Shown one piece after another: positions 24,662-36,083 of a DNA stretch of 64,000 nucleotides (within the stretch, counting starts at the first letter, position 1; every line of letters begins with the position of its first letter). The DNA comes from Sipunculus nudus. Its lineage: Eukaryota; Annelida; Sipuncula; Golfingiida; Sipunculidae. Where the stretch lies: positions 49,775,659-49,839,658 of the forward strand of contig CM049313.1 in assembly GCA_026874595.1 (NCBI GenBank). The letters run 5' to 3'. A model generated the notes under the pieces. It had not been told where the DNA came from. It worked only from the letters and a program-made list of their open reading frames with translations, and made no database searches. The translations under genes and the position numbers were made by a program.

Positions 24662-25979
24662 CGGTTGTGTTGTTTTAGCCGTCTATGGTGCTGTTCCTGA
24701 CTTAGCTAATATTCATTTATATCTTATAATCTTACAGGCGTTACCCTTCTACCCTTCCAAAGGGCTATTTTGACGCCTCGATCCAGTTCAGATACCACTG
24801 TGTGTAACAGGCTAAGAGTGCTCTGTGGATTAACTTTCTTATCAAGCAAGATATCTGTTCTTCAAGTGAGTAGTTATTTCTGTTAGTATTGATTTATGTG
24901 CAAGGCTTTGATCAGACACAACACGGACGCATCATCGTGTTCTAACAAGACTGCTGTGGAGTTTCAGGCTATTATTAAGAGACCTCCCGTGAACAGAAGG
25001 AACCTGTGGCTGTTACGTGATACATCAAATAACAAACATACTTAGGACAGTGTGAAAATGTGAGGTATATATTTACTTGAAATAAAAGCCCAACTTATCT
25101 GTTTCCAAAGAAGACCACGGTAGCACAGAACAGCATGTTATCTTTCAAGAATTATTCGGTGCGAATAGTATATATATATATATATTCTGTCGAAGGTTGG
25201 TGGATCAAGTGGCCTGGGAGTGGGGTTTTAAGGACAAAATTGGGTACAATGTCATCTTAACCATGTCAACGGCCCTCGGCAGTATCTGTGTTCATGCAAA
25301 GTTTAAATGTGAGCCTCTGTCATCGTTCTGTTTCTATCAACGCGAACGTAAACTTATGCATGGTGTAAAGTGAATTTAGACAAACACTTTCAGGTGTAAG
25401 ACAATGCTCCTAAAGCATTTAATTAAACTAACTCTGAATGAAATCGGATCAAATATAGGGAATGGATTGTCCGGGGAAGAAATCGTGATTGACCGTCACT
25501 ATGAAAGCAACATGTCCCAATTTTAGTCTCAAATAAACGATCTATATTAGTTTTTAAATTCATAAGTCCATTTATCTATATATTTATTTTTTTTTTACTC
25601 TTCTGCTTTTATTGTAATATAGTTTGAGTAAGTGGAGCGATTATAGGGTTGCGGGTATACGTCTACTGCTGTTAAGTTTGGGGACCATTGTAGCCGAGCG
25701 CAAGGTGAAGGGTTCTTCAGGACGTTTCATTCTGGTGTAGCCGTCGAGGAAACGCAGAAGGCTGCTGTGAAGAACATGTGGGTTTGCATAAGCTAAGTAC
25801 TTGTTTGTTGTATCAAACTTTTGTTACATTTGATCCGTGTTTGTTTTCAACCCCCCCCCCCACACACACACTAATTTCGTAAAGCTCGGATTGTCGCTCA
25901 GTCAGAAAGTTTTTGGGGTATATGCACCTCCCCTGGTATTAAGGAAAACAGTTGGGAAGTCGGCGAAACGGTACAGTAA
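23676..25979. other. Gene-free block with microsatellites
   Basis: Includes (TA)n at 24605-24659, a short (TA)n at 25169-25185 and a C-run followed by CA repeats at about 25852-25870. No gene or family-level repeat recognised. Confidence 0.55.
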
Positions 25980-25984
25980 GATTG

Positions 25985-26165
25985 GTCTATTTATGTCTAT
26001 ACATAATCTTCAATAAATATAACGTTGACAGTTACTTTTATAATATTGATTATCGTTATTATAATATTGCCTTATTCTATTACAATATTGGCACGTTGGG
26101 TCTATCACAATATTGGCTGTTTTCATTTCAATATTGGCAGTCATTATAGTGTTAGCTATATGTCC
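25985..26165 (+). repeat. Degenerate tandem repeat of CAATATTGGC units
   Basis: ATAATATTG, ATAATATTGCC, ACAATATTGGCA, CACAATATTGGCT, TCAATATTGGCA and a decayed TATAGTGTTAGCT recur every 18-30 bases. Open frames called on both strands here are products of this repeat. Confidence 0.7.
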
Positions 26166-26248
26166 ATCATATGTGTACATGTTTATATTATTATTAAAAA
26201 GTGCATTCATATTGTGTAAAAATGTACTTTTTCTTTTTAGCAAATATT

Positions 26249-26329
26249 GAGCATAGTGTAGACCCAGTTGTGGCTCTGTTGTTAACACAGATTACAACAG
26301 AGCCACAACTTGGTCTAGAGCATAGTGTA
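26249..26329. repeat. Hairpin (24-nt stem) between 12-bp direct repeats
   Basis: GAGCATAGTGTA occurs at 26249-26260 and again, unchanged, at 26318-26329. Arms 26259-26282 and 26294-26317 are inverted repeats with 23 of 24 positions pairing, around an 11-base loop. The stem core is AGTTGTGGCTCTGTTGT. The outer TA of the stem overlaps the direct repeats. It may be a tiny foldback element with a long duplication, or a template-switch product. Confidence 0.9.
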
Positions 26330-26664
26330 CCTAAAAATGTTTCGACATGTGAATTAATTCTTTCTTTCTTAATTAAATGAATTTAAAACCCAGATTATAT
26401 ACAACTTGAAACTTCACTATAATATAAAGAGAGCACACCCAGGACATTTACACGATCGTCATCAGTACCTGCACTTTCAGTATAGCTGATCTGACGTTAT
26501 TTTTCCAGTAGAACCGATTTCTAATCAGGACTTTTTTGTACATTGAATTTGCTAATTTGCATAAGGTTTTTTTATATTTTGAAAAGTTATTGGAAAACAA
26601 TGTATCATAAAAACTATTTTGATAAGAGGGCTATATGTAAAGATATCAACGTATCAAATTGAAC

Positions 26665-27342
26665 ATTACAAGTAGGGCTGAGTATCGTCTAAAAATTTAG
26701 TATTGCCATACATTGCGACGTGGTAGCGTATCGCGATACATATGGCGATATTTTTATTGTATTAAATTTAAAGGAAATAACTGTGGTTTCTGTATAATAT
26801 ATATTAATATACCTACTGATTTTTAGATAAGTAAACAGTCTTTATCATGTAAAATATAATGAGACAAAAATGTGTATGCAGATCAGTTTATTTGAAAAAA
26901 GAAATATTACACTATTACTTACTGATGTATATATATAAAATACTTGTTGTTGGCATATATCTCAGAGAAGCCCTTTAAAATCAAAGTTTACGTTAGCCCT
27001 CACATGTATAAGTAACACGGACGGTGATGTAGGTGATGTGTACAATCATAACCGTGTACCACATTGCAAGGCTACCGTTCTTAAACACTTGATCTTAATA
27101 CAGTTATCATAAGATGTGAGGAGAGACATGCATATTTTCCCGGACGGAACTTTGATCAACTTTATATCCTGACCTGAACCTATTCTAAAGACACGGCTTT
27201 CACTTTTCACTTTCTACCAATAAATCAGTTTAGGGCACGTTAAAAATATGAATAAATATCGACATTAGAAATACCCAATATGCAAATCACTGTATCACAA
27301 AATACCAATATATTGATAATATCGCGCAGCCCTAATTACAAG
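26665..27342. mobile_element. Non-autonomous hAT-type element (copy B)
   Basis: The body is 26673-27334 (662 bp), starting TAGGGCTGAGTATCG and ending ATATCGCGCAGCCCTA. The terminal TAGGGCTG and CAGCCCTA are perfect inverted repeats. Both flanks are ATTACAAG (26665-26672 and 27335-27342), a perfect 8-bp target-site duplication, which is the hallmark of hAT transposition. Subterminal sequence is rich in GTATCG/CGATAC-type motifs as in copy A. No long ORF lies inside, so it is a deletion derivative or MITE. The intact duplication suggests a relatively recent insertion. Confidence 0.9.
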
Positions 27343-27343
27343 C

Positions 27344-27345
27344 CA

Positions 27346-27407
<62 letters not shown>

Positions 27408-27412
27408 CGTGA
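27344..27412. repeat. (TA)n flanked by inverted CACGAT / ATCGTG
   Basis: A TA run (27347-27402) immediately abuts the right duplication of the hAT-type element. Its outer edges, CCACGATA and TTTATCGTG, are inverted, so the whole tract can fold on itself. Confidence 0.9.
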
Positions 27413-27430
27413 AAAATTAATATCATTTTA

Positions 27431-27869
27431 GAACCTGTATGGGGCCGCAGCGGAAATTACAGGTAGCACAGGTCGTGTACCGCATCCAAGGCCTGAGTCA
27501 CCCCAACATATATAAACACATGGAGGGGCAGGGTCATATTAACACGAAAGATTGTGGCTTCTCTTTGAAATAAATTCGTACCTGCCAAAATATTGCCCTG
27601 AAACCGTTGGGTTACTCCTGTACACGGCTGTTGAAATTGGTGGACTAGGCGCAACCACAGGCGTCAACATAAACATAGCGCATGGGACTCCGTGCATCGT
27701 CAGGGCCACATCACATGTCGGTCAGGAGATACTCTGCATGACTTGACCCAAATAATGTAATGCATGTTCAATCTGGCTGAAAAATCGGATGTTGGGGTGA
27801 CTCAGGCCTTGGATCTGGTACACAACCCGTGCTACTTGTGTAATTTTCGCTTCGGCCCCATACAGGTTC
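27431..27869. mobile_element. MITE-like element with ~80-bp TIRs
   Basis: The left arm 27431-27509 and right arm 27789-27869 are inverted copies with about 10 differences. Both carry GAACCTGTATGGGGCCG at the outer end and GGCCTGAGTCACCCCAACAT at the inner end. The element is flanked by TA on both sides (TA|GAACC and GGTTC|TA), compatible with a TA target duplication as in Tc1/mariner-like elements, though the ends do not match a mariner consensus I know. The 279-bp centre shows no transposase. Open frames called here simply read through the arms. Confidence 0.85.
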
Positions 27870-27959
27870 TACAATGAATTTACATTCGGCACATGGACTG
27901 TAATGTCCATCCAGCTGAGATCTATCACAGGACATGAAAGTCCATGTATGGACCAGTTT

Positions 27960-28720
27960 GAACAACTCTTTGTTTGGGATATGTCCCGCATGCGCATATT
28001 TACACTCTTTACACGGCGCTTTACCTATAGGGCTACTACCTATATCGTAAGGCGCTATTTGTTATGACCTCGTATCCTGAATTGCTCCACCAGAGGGGAG
28101 CACTGTATTTTTGTCCAATCAGATGAGACCTTGTGCTGGAAGACAAAGCCAAGCGAGGAATACACGGAGCCAATCATGTTTATTTCGTTTTGAGTGACAG
28201 CTCATCGCCCCGCGTAACCGTCTGAACAGGCCACAGGCTCAGAGATAATTGCCCCTGACATGGTTTGCTTAGGGCCTTGGGCACATAGGATGCTCGGCCG
28301 GTGAGCTGTAATTCAAACGAAACGTAACAACAAAGGCTGCGTGCACACCTCGCTGGCTTGTTTCAGTTCTGCAGACAACATATAATGGCTACGCTAACAC
28401 AGTCATAAGGTCATAATCGAATCGGTCGATGATGCGAGAATGCAGAGGGAGCAATTTAAAATCGACCAGAAACTCATCAAGCGGCGCTTGAAGCGCAGCA
28501 ATGGGCGGAGCCAGGATGCCTGTCGAAAGTTTGTTTATAGGCATCTGATTGGCTGCTTGTCACATCATACGCACGTTTATTTCAGCGGACAACGAAACGC
28601 CATCAGGTGTCTAAATATATTATAAACGGTCTAAGCTGGCAGCGTGAAAATCAGTTGCTTCTTTAGAAGCGCAAGATTTCCGCTGCCTCGGGAGCGTAGC
28701 GCATATTCTGACCTCCAGTT
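27960..28720. promoter_or_regulatory. CpG-richer block with CCAAT and GC boxes
   Basis: CG dinucleotides are visibly denser than in neighbouring DNA. Motifs include CCAAT at 28115-28119 and 28170-28174, an inverted CCAAT (ATTGG) at 28548-28552 and a GC box GGGCGG at 28503-28508. This is what a TATA-less promoter could look like. However, no first exon is evident, and a 61-codon plus-strand ATG frame at 28440-28625 has no recognisable content. It may equally be an unmethylated or unusual repeat. Confidence 0.25.
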
Positions 28721-30474
28721 GTGTAGCCTTGTTATTGTAAACAGACACACTTGGTCAATGTTCTGACAAATCAAGATTGATAGATTCGAAGCAGAGGATG
28801 TGGCATTTTTGTTATTTGTCTCATTTACAACTTATTATCCAATCATCTTTACTTAAATAGGACTTTAATATTCTAAAATATGAACAACGATTGACAGGTC
28901 ATTATGTTAACGACTATAAGAAGTGCACAAACGCCAGGATCTAGACATGACCGCATACATCATTTTGTGTTTAATGACATTTCAGTTGATTAAAAGTTAC
29001 CTTACTTAATATGGAATTTTGCATTGACGTCATTAAAAAACAGCACTTATTGTTCCAGATGCACGAAATGTCATGAGGGGATGATGTGGAAATTAACAGG
29101 TCTTGATGATCGCGAATAATTACCCCAAAGTAAAGCTCTTCCAAGAAGGTAAAAGTCGGGGATTAGAAGTGTAAGTGAACATTGCCAAACATTTAATTGG
29201 CCTCAAGAATCAAGACATTTGGACCAAAGTTCGCCTTAAGTTCACATACAGTACGATTTGTTTCACTTGCTTATTCGTCTTAGATCCGTCGCAAATTAGT
29301 TTCTTATAGGTAACCAACCCCTCACAAACGCCTAGCATTTTTTGACTCATGAAAACTATATTGAAAAACTCTATTTTGAGAAATATCCGTCGGACGAATT
29401 GTTAATTAATGTCAAGAATACCAGCGACACAAGAACGAGCCCTTGTGACTAACAGAAGGAAATTGCGGACTCCCGCAAACTTTTCGTGATATTTTGAAAA
29501 TTTCCGCAAGAATGTCCTCCGCAATTATTCGCCAACAGTTGCAGTCCAGTAAGATGGGGGCTTTAGTTCAAGTATGGAATCTTTTAGGCCCACTCAAGTC
29601 AGGGGCAAATACGATCCGCTGTATTATTATAAAGTCACGATATACTGTGTACATGTCGCGCTAAAAGTCGCCGGTATTCCTTGGTTTCTCTGCCGATCGC
29701 AAGAGCAGGATTTGTCGCATAGAGGTCTTCTGAACAAAATTTTGATGAGACTGGTAGTATTTCCAGGTGATCTTAAAATGTCCAAAGCCTTGGTTTGGTA
29801 GTCGTCTTGCAATTTATATGTGACGGCCAATTGTGTACTGGCAAAAAAAAATATCAAGACAATCGCCAAGGCCGCAGATTTTATTTGACTATTCCTACTT
29901 TTCCTGTCGTACCCCGAGTATAACAAGGCCAGTGGATATGAAAAAAATTAACAATAATAAAAAAAGAAAATTTGCCATTATTTCCATGAAAAATAAAAGA
30001 CAATTTGCCATTTTATCAATAACTTAACAGGATGTCCAGGCATACTGAGGCAGTCATTATCTGAATCAGTGACGAATCTTCTCAAGTGCAAAATCCACAT
30101 TGATTCTTGTGTACAAAGTACATGGCACCAATTTGTAATGGTAATTTAATTTTAATAAGTAAAATAATCGTTTGATTTAATCATTGTGATTCCGTAACAT
30201 TATAACATATCGGTGACATGTTCTTCATATACGGTATCCGTGTCGTATATGAATTATCAATGCGTTTCAGTGACATATCACTACAGTTTAATAAGTAAGA
30301 AATCCGTGTCATTTATATTCTCATTATAATATTAATACATATGATAACAAGCACTTTTGTATAGCAACAAACCCATATCGTTGTAATTTATCGGCATGTA
30401 ACCCTATAATAACACGCCGTCATTCCATTACATATATATACACTCAGAAATTTGCACTCAGAGATTGTAGACCT
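28721..30474. other. Gene-free AT-rich block
   Basis: The minus strand is open over 29627-29926 and includes a hydrophobic stretch, but its first codon is TTG and no ATG lies in frame (see rejected list). No repeats recognised. Confidence 0.5.
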
Positions 30475-31375
30475 CTGCCACGGCAGCATTTCTCCTTCTT
30501 AAAAATTCCTGGATCAGTGATCTGGATCACCTCCCGAAAATATTTATAAGTTGTTTCTTGTATCAGTGCTGAGCTATCCTGAAAATCCATTAATATATTT
30601 TGAGATGCGGGATGCGGAAAGCGTATAAAATCGGTACAGGTATTGAGAAATAAAGGTGAGACTCCTCATGCGCGGACCCAGCATGCAAAATGCTTATATA
30701 TCCTGCAAAAATGATCGCTACATGTAGCGAATTTTTAAGTTTCCGGATATTATCAAAGTGCAACTCATAGAAAAAAATGCATGCGACCGTGCAGGTTCAT
30801 ATTAAATCTCTCAAAACACATTCCATATTCCATAGATAGGGAATCTTACACGCTACTACTGAAGAAACGAGCCCACGAAATTTACCAAAGTTGGGGTTTT
30901 GGTCCCTTCTCCCGTGTGGGGGGGGGGGGGGGAGCTTTAGTCATTTACTTTCTTATTAAAACAGGGCCCAGGACTAAAAAAAACAACGACGAGCAACAGT
31001 TGCCCCCCTGCTTTACGTTGATTTACTGAAACATTTCACGAAAACGGGACGCACACGTGCAATAACGTCATTGTCCTCTGTGACGTCAAGACTCGCATCC
31101 TAAATATGGCCATATCGCCACCTGCGTATACAAATATATGCAATGGACCCCCCCCCCCCCCCAATAAAACAATATAAGTCATCTGGAGTTATTTACTCAT
31201 GAATCGCCCCAAAATTTAAACAATTATTGATTGTCGAGCTATCCTGAATATTTCATCAAACCTCGTTGTGAACTTTTTTTCTGTTACCGTGCTAACAGAC
31301 AAACAGATAAACAGACAGACAAAGCTACCCTAAACATAACCCCCGCCGCAAGGCTTGGTGGAGGGTATAAATCAC
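30475..31375 (+). repeat. Invertebrate interspersed repeat, two broken parts
   Basis: 30475-30605 resembles the first half (CAGCATTTCTCCTTCTTAA, TGGATCACCTCCCGAAAATA, GTGCTGAGCTATCCTGAAAA). 31225-31375 resembles the second half (CGAGCTATCCTGAATATTTC, then GCTAACAGACAAACAGAT and ATAACCCCCGCCGCAAGG). The two parts overlap at GAGCTATCCTGA and are separated by about 620 bases that hold a G-run (about 30918-30932) and a C-run (about 31148-31162). This could be one repeat split by an insertion, or two fragments. Same class as 7975-8232. Confidence 0.45.
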
Positions 31376-33299
31376 CTGCACCTCGCTATTGGCTGCCAGA
31401 ACTAGGTGAGGGCTGAGGGAAAGTGATTTCAAGGCGTGTGGCAAGCAGGGGTTTGTGTTAAAAAAAACACATCAGGACTTCTAAGAGTTTAAATAAATAA
31501 ATAATCACCAGTTTCCGCAAAAAGCAATAGTTGACCCAAAAAGGACACAAGTGTTTCAGATGTGCCCAATATTCAATATTTAGTATTTTTCTTATTGCAA
31601 AAACATCATTTTTTTTTTTAATTTAGCCATTGCTGGTACCTAAATAATGAAAGTTTTAGAGGATAAATTTATTAAGAAAATGTCCGAATAAAGATTATAT
31701 AAAATTGCGCTTACTCAGAAGTTTACAATGATTCTCAAAAATGCCTCAATTTTGTCAAAAAAAAGCGTGACGGTTGTAATATAATGCAATGGCGGTAAGT
31801 ATACTTAAGGCTTATATATACTAAGATCTTCAAGATACGTCTGTCATTTAAAACCCTGAAGCTCCTTAGCCGTTGCGCTATTACGCCTACCCGTTTTTCA
31901 AATGTCAGGAGAGGAGATTGCCTCGCCGCAGGGACCCGGAGCCTACAATATCCTGTCATGAACATCTGTCAAGATATGGTGTATTTTCGGAAAAGCCACT
32001 TTGATGGGGTAGTTCGAAAAAAGCTGCGAGATGCGTTGTGACTCGATTTAGTGCCAGACTTGCAATCATTCATTAATAACATGCTTCTTACTAAATGCTC
32101 CACCAGGTTTATATAGTACAGTGGTTATTTCTTAAACGCTTGTTGATTATTTAATGCAATATAAGATCCCTAACGCCTGATTAAAACTAACACCAAAATG
32201 TAAATCAAAACTAAAAAATTGTAGCAGAGAGAGACAGAAATATTTCACATGATCAGTTTTGATTACTGATGGATAAGGATGTTTAATATATCATTAAACA
32301 GATATAAAAAATGTCCTCGATTGATTACCAAGGTCGTGTGGCAATCGATCTGACTATGTTTTAACGCATGCGGGATTAATAGATAATGTTCATATTACGT
32401 GTTTATCATTGTTGGGGCTGGGTTGTCAGGCTGGCCTCACAGTGGTGCGCTCTATTCACACAGTTGCATGTAAGATACATATAGGAGTCGTCAAGAAATG
32501 TGACGAAAATGGCTTCAGATTCCAATTAAACACGAGACGATTGTACACTTGTAATCTTGCGTCTGGTACATATTTCGAGCTTCTGGGATGTTTTCCCCAA
32601 TTTCATTTGATCCTTTCTCCATGCCGTCCTACTGTCCACCTTTCATTGTACCCCGGAGTCATGGCGCAAAGTCAATCTATCATCCGTCTTTCCGCCGTCC
32701 GTCTTTTAGCAAGTTTTTTTTTTTCTGCAATAGCTCGACAGTTTCTCACAAAATGTTGCCTTAAATACGCCAATATATTTATATACGGAAGGACAGGAGG
32801 ACAGAAGCGGCGAATATACATGCCATAAATTATGGTATCTCGCAGGGTTAAAGCTAGACAAATTTGAGTGCCTGCTAAATTTATGGATATTGGCGAAACA
32901 AGCGGAGTTGTCACGGCGGGGGTCCTAGCTTTATCTTTGGGTTGTTTCCTATGCGTTATAACTATTTTAGTAATGTTTATATTGGCTCTCAATTGATTCA
33001 TTCTTGTGGACATACTAACGAGATTCAGTTTTATTGCAGATTGGGGTAAAAAATGACATTGGGGGGTGGGGCGTTGGAAGGGGGGGGGGTATCCCGTCCT
33101 GGCTATCCCACACCGGGACCGACCGGCTTGGCTAAAGCTCTGGTATCTCACAAACTTATACTTTTGTGATAGTATGTATCTCACAAACTTACACTTTTGG
33201 AATACTATGGTTTTAGCACGGTCCCGCCACCGTGCAGCCGCCTCCGCCGCAGATAAAAAGTATTTTAGGAATCATTACTTGACATGTGAGTAGATTAAA
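31376..33299. other. Unannotated block with one hairpin-prone segment
   Basis: 33113-33230 has CGGGACCG...GCTAAAG and TTTTAGC...CGGTCCCG as inverted ends, with TATCTCACAAACTTA repeated twice between them. A 170-codon minus-strand frame at 32672-33184 reads through poly-T/G and this hairpin and shows no domain. Otherwise nothing. Confidence 0.45.
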
Positions 33300-33870
33300 G
33301 TGAGAGGAAGAAGCCTTTTTAAAATGGGGTCATGATCTTCACTAGGAGAGTGAACTTGAAATTGAATAGGTCCATTTTTTTATGAAAATCACATAAAATC
33401 CTAAATATCTCAAGAAATAGTGTATGAATTCGTAAAAAATCAGGTTGACTGAAGATCTTTGATAGCTTTATCTTGTACGCGAGACTGGTGGCGCCACCTA
33501 TTATACTTTCTTGTTTTCGCGAATCATTATACATCCATCATTTGCATCAATAATTGCAAAATTTCTTTCATATTATGAACATTTAGAGAGATGGGTCATG
33601 GGATGAGGTCTTTTTAAATTCGGGTCATGACCTTTATTATGAGAAGGCCTTGGCCTTGAATATTTCCATATTTAGTGAATTATTTTCATGAAATCACACA
33701 TCATCTGAAATATTTCAAGAAAGAATACATGGATTAGTTCAAAAACGATGCTGACCGAATATGTTCGTAAGCTTTGTCTTGTACGTGATACTGATAGCAC
33801 CATCTATTATCCTTTCTAATTTCCCCATTTTTGTCACTGTACAGTACTGTGAGCATTTAAGTCAAAAACT
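33300..33870 (+). repeat. Two ~300-bp tandem units with palindrome core
   Basis: TTTTTAAAATGGGGTCATGA (from 33315) and TTTTTAAATTCGGGTCATGA (about 298 bases later) begin two related units. Each carries an ACTGGTGGCGCCACCTATTA-like core (33487-33498 perfect, 33793-33804 decayed to GATAGCACCATC). They end in TTTC or TTCC-rich sequence. The core palindrome GGTGGCGCCACC is shared with 34604-35256 and 54671-55900. Confidence 0.7.
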
Positions 33871-33939
33871 AGTGCATAGACAGATTTCTGCCAGATTATG
33901 CATATGCATAGATACGACTCATAGGATAAAGTCAAGGTC

Positions 33940-34267
33940 AAGGTATGAATAAAGTAAATTTAAAAATATAAAGTAAATTTCAAGGTCAAATCTGAGGAAG
34001 CATACGATTTTTTAACCTTATGACTTATGATGTACAGCATTTCTTTTCTTCAAAGTTTATACACAACTTGTTTCCACCAAGATATCAGACGTGTTTTAAC
34101 ACTGGTGACCCTGAACTTGGTCTTCAAGGTCAAATCTGCGAATATATCAGATTTTTGTTTACCCCTAACTTTTGAAGAACTGCTTCTGATTCTTTCAAAT
34201 ATGACACAAAAATATTTCCACCAATATCTCAGAATTTACAGGATTAATGAGCTTGACCTTGGTTTTT
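33940..34267 (+). repeat. CAAGGTCAAATCTG repeat, interrupted array (left part)
   Basis: Units with CAAGGTCAAATCTG, ATCAGATTTTTGTTTA, TTTGAAGAACTGCTT and TTCCACCAATATC recur from 33999 and 34127. A third begins at 35446, after a 1.2-kb element. Joining 34267 directly to 35446 restores the ACCTTGGTTTT|AAGGTCAAACCTG reading seen in the intact junction near 34119-34135. Confidence 0.7.
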
Positions 34268-35444
34268 AGCTCAGTCATCTGAGCTATAGCGATCACCCTT
34301 TGTTCGTCGTCCGTCTGTCTACTCGTCGTGCCCTCCGTCCGTCCGTTTACCTGGCACAAATCGTAACCGCTGGACCTAGAAACTTGTAACTTGACTTTCT
34401 GAGAGTTCCATGAAAATCTCCTTGGAAACCAGAAATAAGGTCTCTGTTACCCATATCCTTCGAGCTATTGGGCCTCAAAGTACCCCCCAGAATAGTCAAA
34501 AATTTCATACAAAAACTTCAATATCTCATAAACTACATCACTGATGGTCATGATTGTTGGCATACATATTGATCATGAGATGTATCATCAGTTCCTGCAG
34601 ACTGGTGCTGCCACCTGTATTTTTCGATATTTACGAATTGTTTTCTCCATTTTTGAGACCTTTAAAAATATGAACATCTGTTAACAAGGCACAAATCGTA
34701 AAGACTGGACCGAGAATCTTCATTCTTGACACAGTGAGAAACCTATGAATAGTCTCCATGGAAACCTGAAACCATGGAAATCCCCCCCCCCCCCGAATAA
34801 TGAAAAAATTGATAAAAAACTGCAGTATCTCAATAACTACAACACTGGTGTTCATGATTTTTGGCATACATATTGATCATGAGGTGTTCTATCAGTTTTT
34901 GTAGAATGGGTGCGCCACCTCTATTTTTTTTCAAATTTTCACGATTTTTTTCTCTATTTTTTGAGACCTTTAAAGATGTTATTATCTGTCAACAGGGTAC
35001 AAATCGTAACAACTGGACCTAGATTTTTTATTCTTGTAATGCAGGAGGCCCATGATAAGTGTCTGTGGAAACCTGAAATTAGGTCTCTGTTTCCCATATC
35101 CTTCAAGCTATAGGACTCAGAAGTATCCCTCAGAATAATGGAAAATTTGATACAAAAGCTGAAGTATCTAAACAACTAATGCAGAGATCACCATGATTCT
35201 TTGCATGGATATTGACCATGTGTTTTTATTAGTTTCTGCAGACTGGTGGAGCCACCTGTATTTTTTTAAAAGTTTTTTTTCTCTTTTCTTTTGAGTTATA
35301 TAAATACAGACACAATCTTGGCCTCTTGGTTAATCTGTTTGATGCTTCAGTTGAATGTGTATATACTACCATTCAGATGATAAAATTTCCTTTTGCGAAT
35401 CTCTTCCTAGTCAGCTGAGCGACATGACCCATGGGTCACTTGTT
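34268..35444 (+). mobile_element. Nested ~1.18-kb element of bivalve-repeat style
   Basis: The left end reads AGCTCAGTCATCTGAGCTAT then AGCGATCACC and CGTC-CGTCCGT runs. The right end reads CCTAGTCAGCTGAGCGACAT then GACCCATGGGTCACTTGTT. Both ends have CTGAGC motifs. Inside are three related units of about 310-335 bases starting GGCACAAATCGTAACCG (34353), GGCACAAATCGTAAAGA (34688) and GGTACAAATCGTAACAA (34996). Each ends in a GGTG..GCCACCT palindrome-derived core (34604, 34908, 35245). A C-run sits at about 34782-34795. Ends of this style are widespread in bivalve genomes as far as I recall. No ORF inside is credible. Confidence 0.7.
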
Positions 35445-35600
35445 GAAGGTCAAACCTGAAGAAACATCAGATTTTTGTTGAGCCCATGACATTTGAATAA
35501 CTGCTTTTCTTTTCTTTAAATTTGATACTAAATTGTCTCCACCAATATTGCAGACAAGTTCAAACATTTTTTTACATTGACTCTGGTGGCGTTGGCCTTG
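35445..35600 (+). repeat. CAAGGTCAAATCTG repeat, right part
   Basis: Continues the unit broken at 34267 with AAGGTCAAACCTGAAGAAAC, TCAGATTTTTGTTGA, TTTGAATAACTGCTT and CTCCACCAATATTGC. Confidence 0.7.
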
Positions 35601-36083
35601 TCAGGTGTCAGTATATGTTTCTGTCAAAGGGGGCCTATTTTAGAAGGGGTTAAGCCTAATTTGTCTGGGGATGCTATGGAAAGAAATTTACGGTCTGATT
35701 TTAGTTTTTTTCTTTTATAAAAATAATCGTATTTCATATAATTAAATATTACCAATCTTTCGATAGCGCTTGTCGAATTATCTAACCAACCGATGTTTCA
35801 AGCTTTAATCACGTTATAAGAACTATAATTGAAGTTTTCTAGTCTAAAAAAAAAAACCGTAAACACTAGAGTGTGATCCTTTGCAGAAATTGATACATTG
35901 TACCCATAAAGAAAATATCTAATATTTGTTAGAGAGAAGTTAACTTTGTGAATTCATCGATATTGTAAAGTTTAAGGATTGTAAATTGATATAACAAAAA
36001 AAACAGAAGACAGCGGATCTCTGAGGATTTGCTTATATAAATCTAAACATATATATTCTGAAACAGATCAATTTATTTCCCAG
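35601..36083. other. AT-rich spacer
   Basis: No gene or repeat recognised. Confidence 0.5.

Noticed and set aside
29627-29926. 99-codon minus-strand frame with a hydrophobic stretch that looks like a signal anchor (type II membrane protein)
   Set aside because: The first codon is TTG and there is no in-frame ATG; a stop lies ten codons upstream and no convincing splice acceptor precedes the hydrophobic part. Interesting composition only.
32672-33184. 170-codon minus-strand ORF, the longest open frame
   Set aside because: It reads through G/T runs and a hairpin-prone repeat, has no domain, and overlaps a 139-codon frame on the other strand that starts with TTG.
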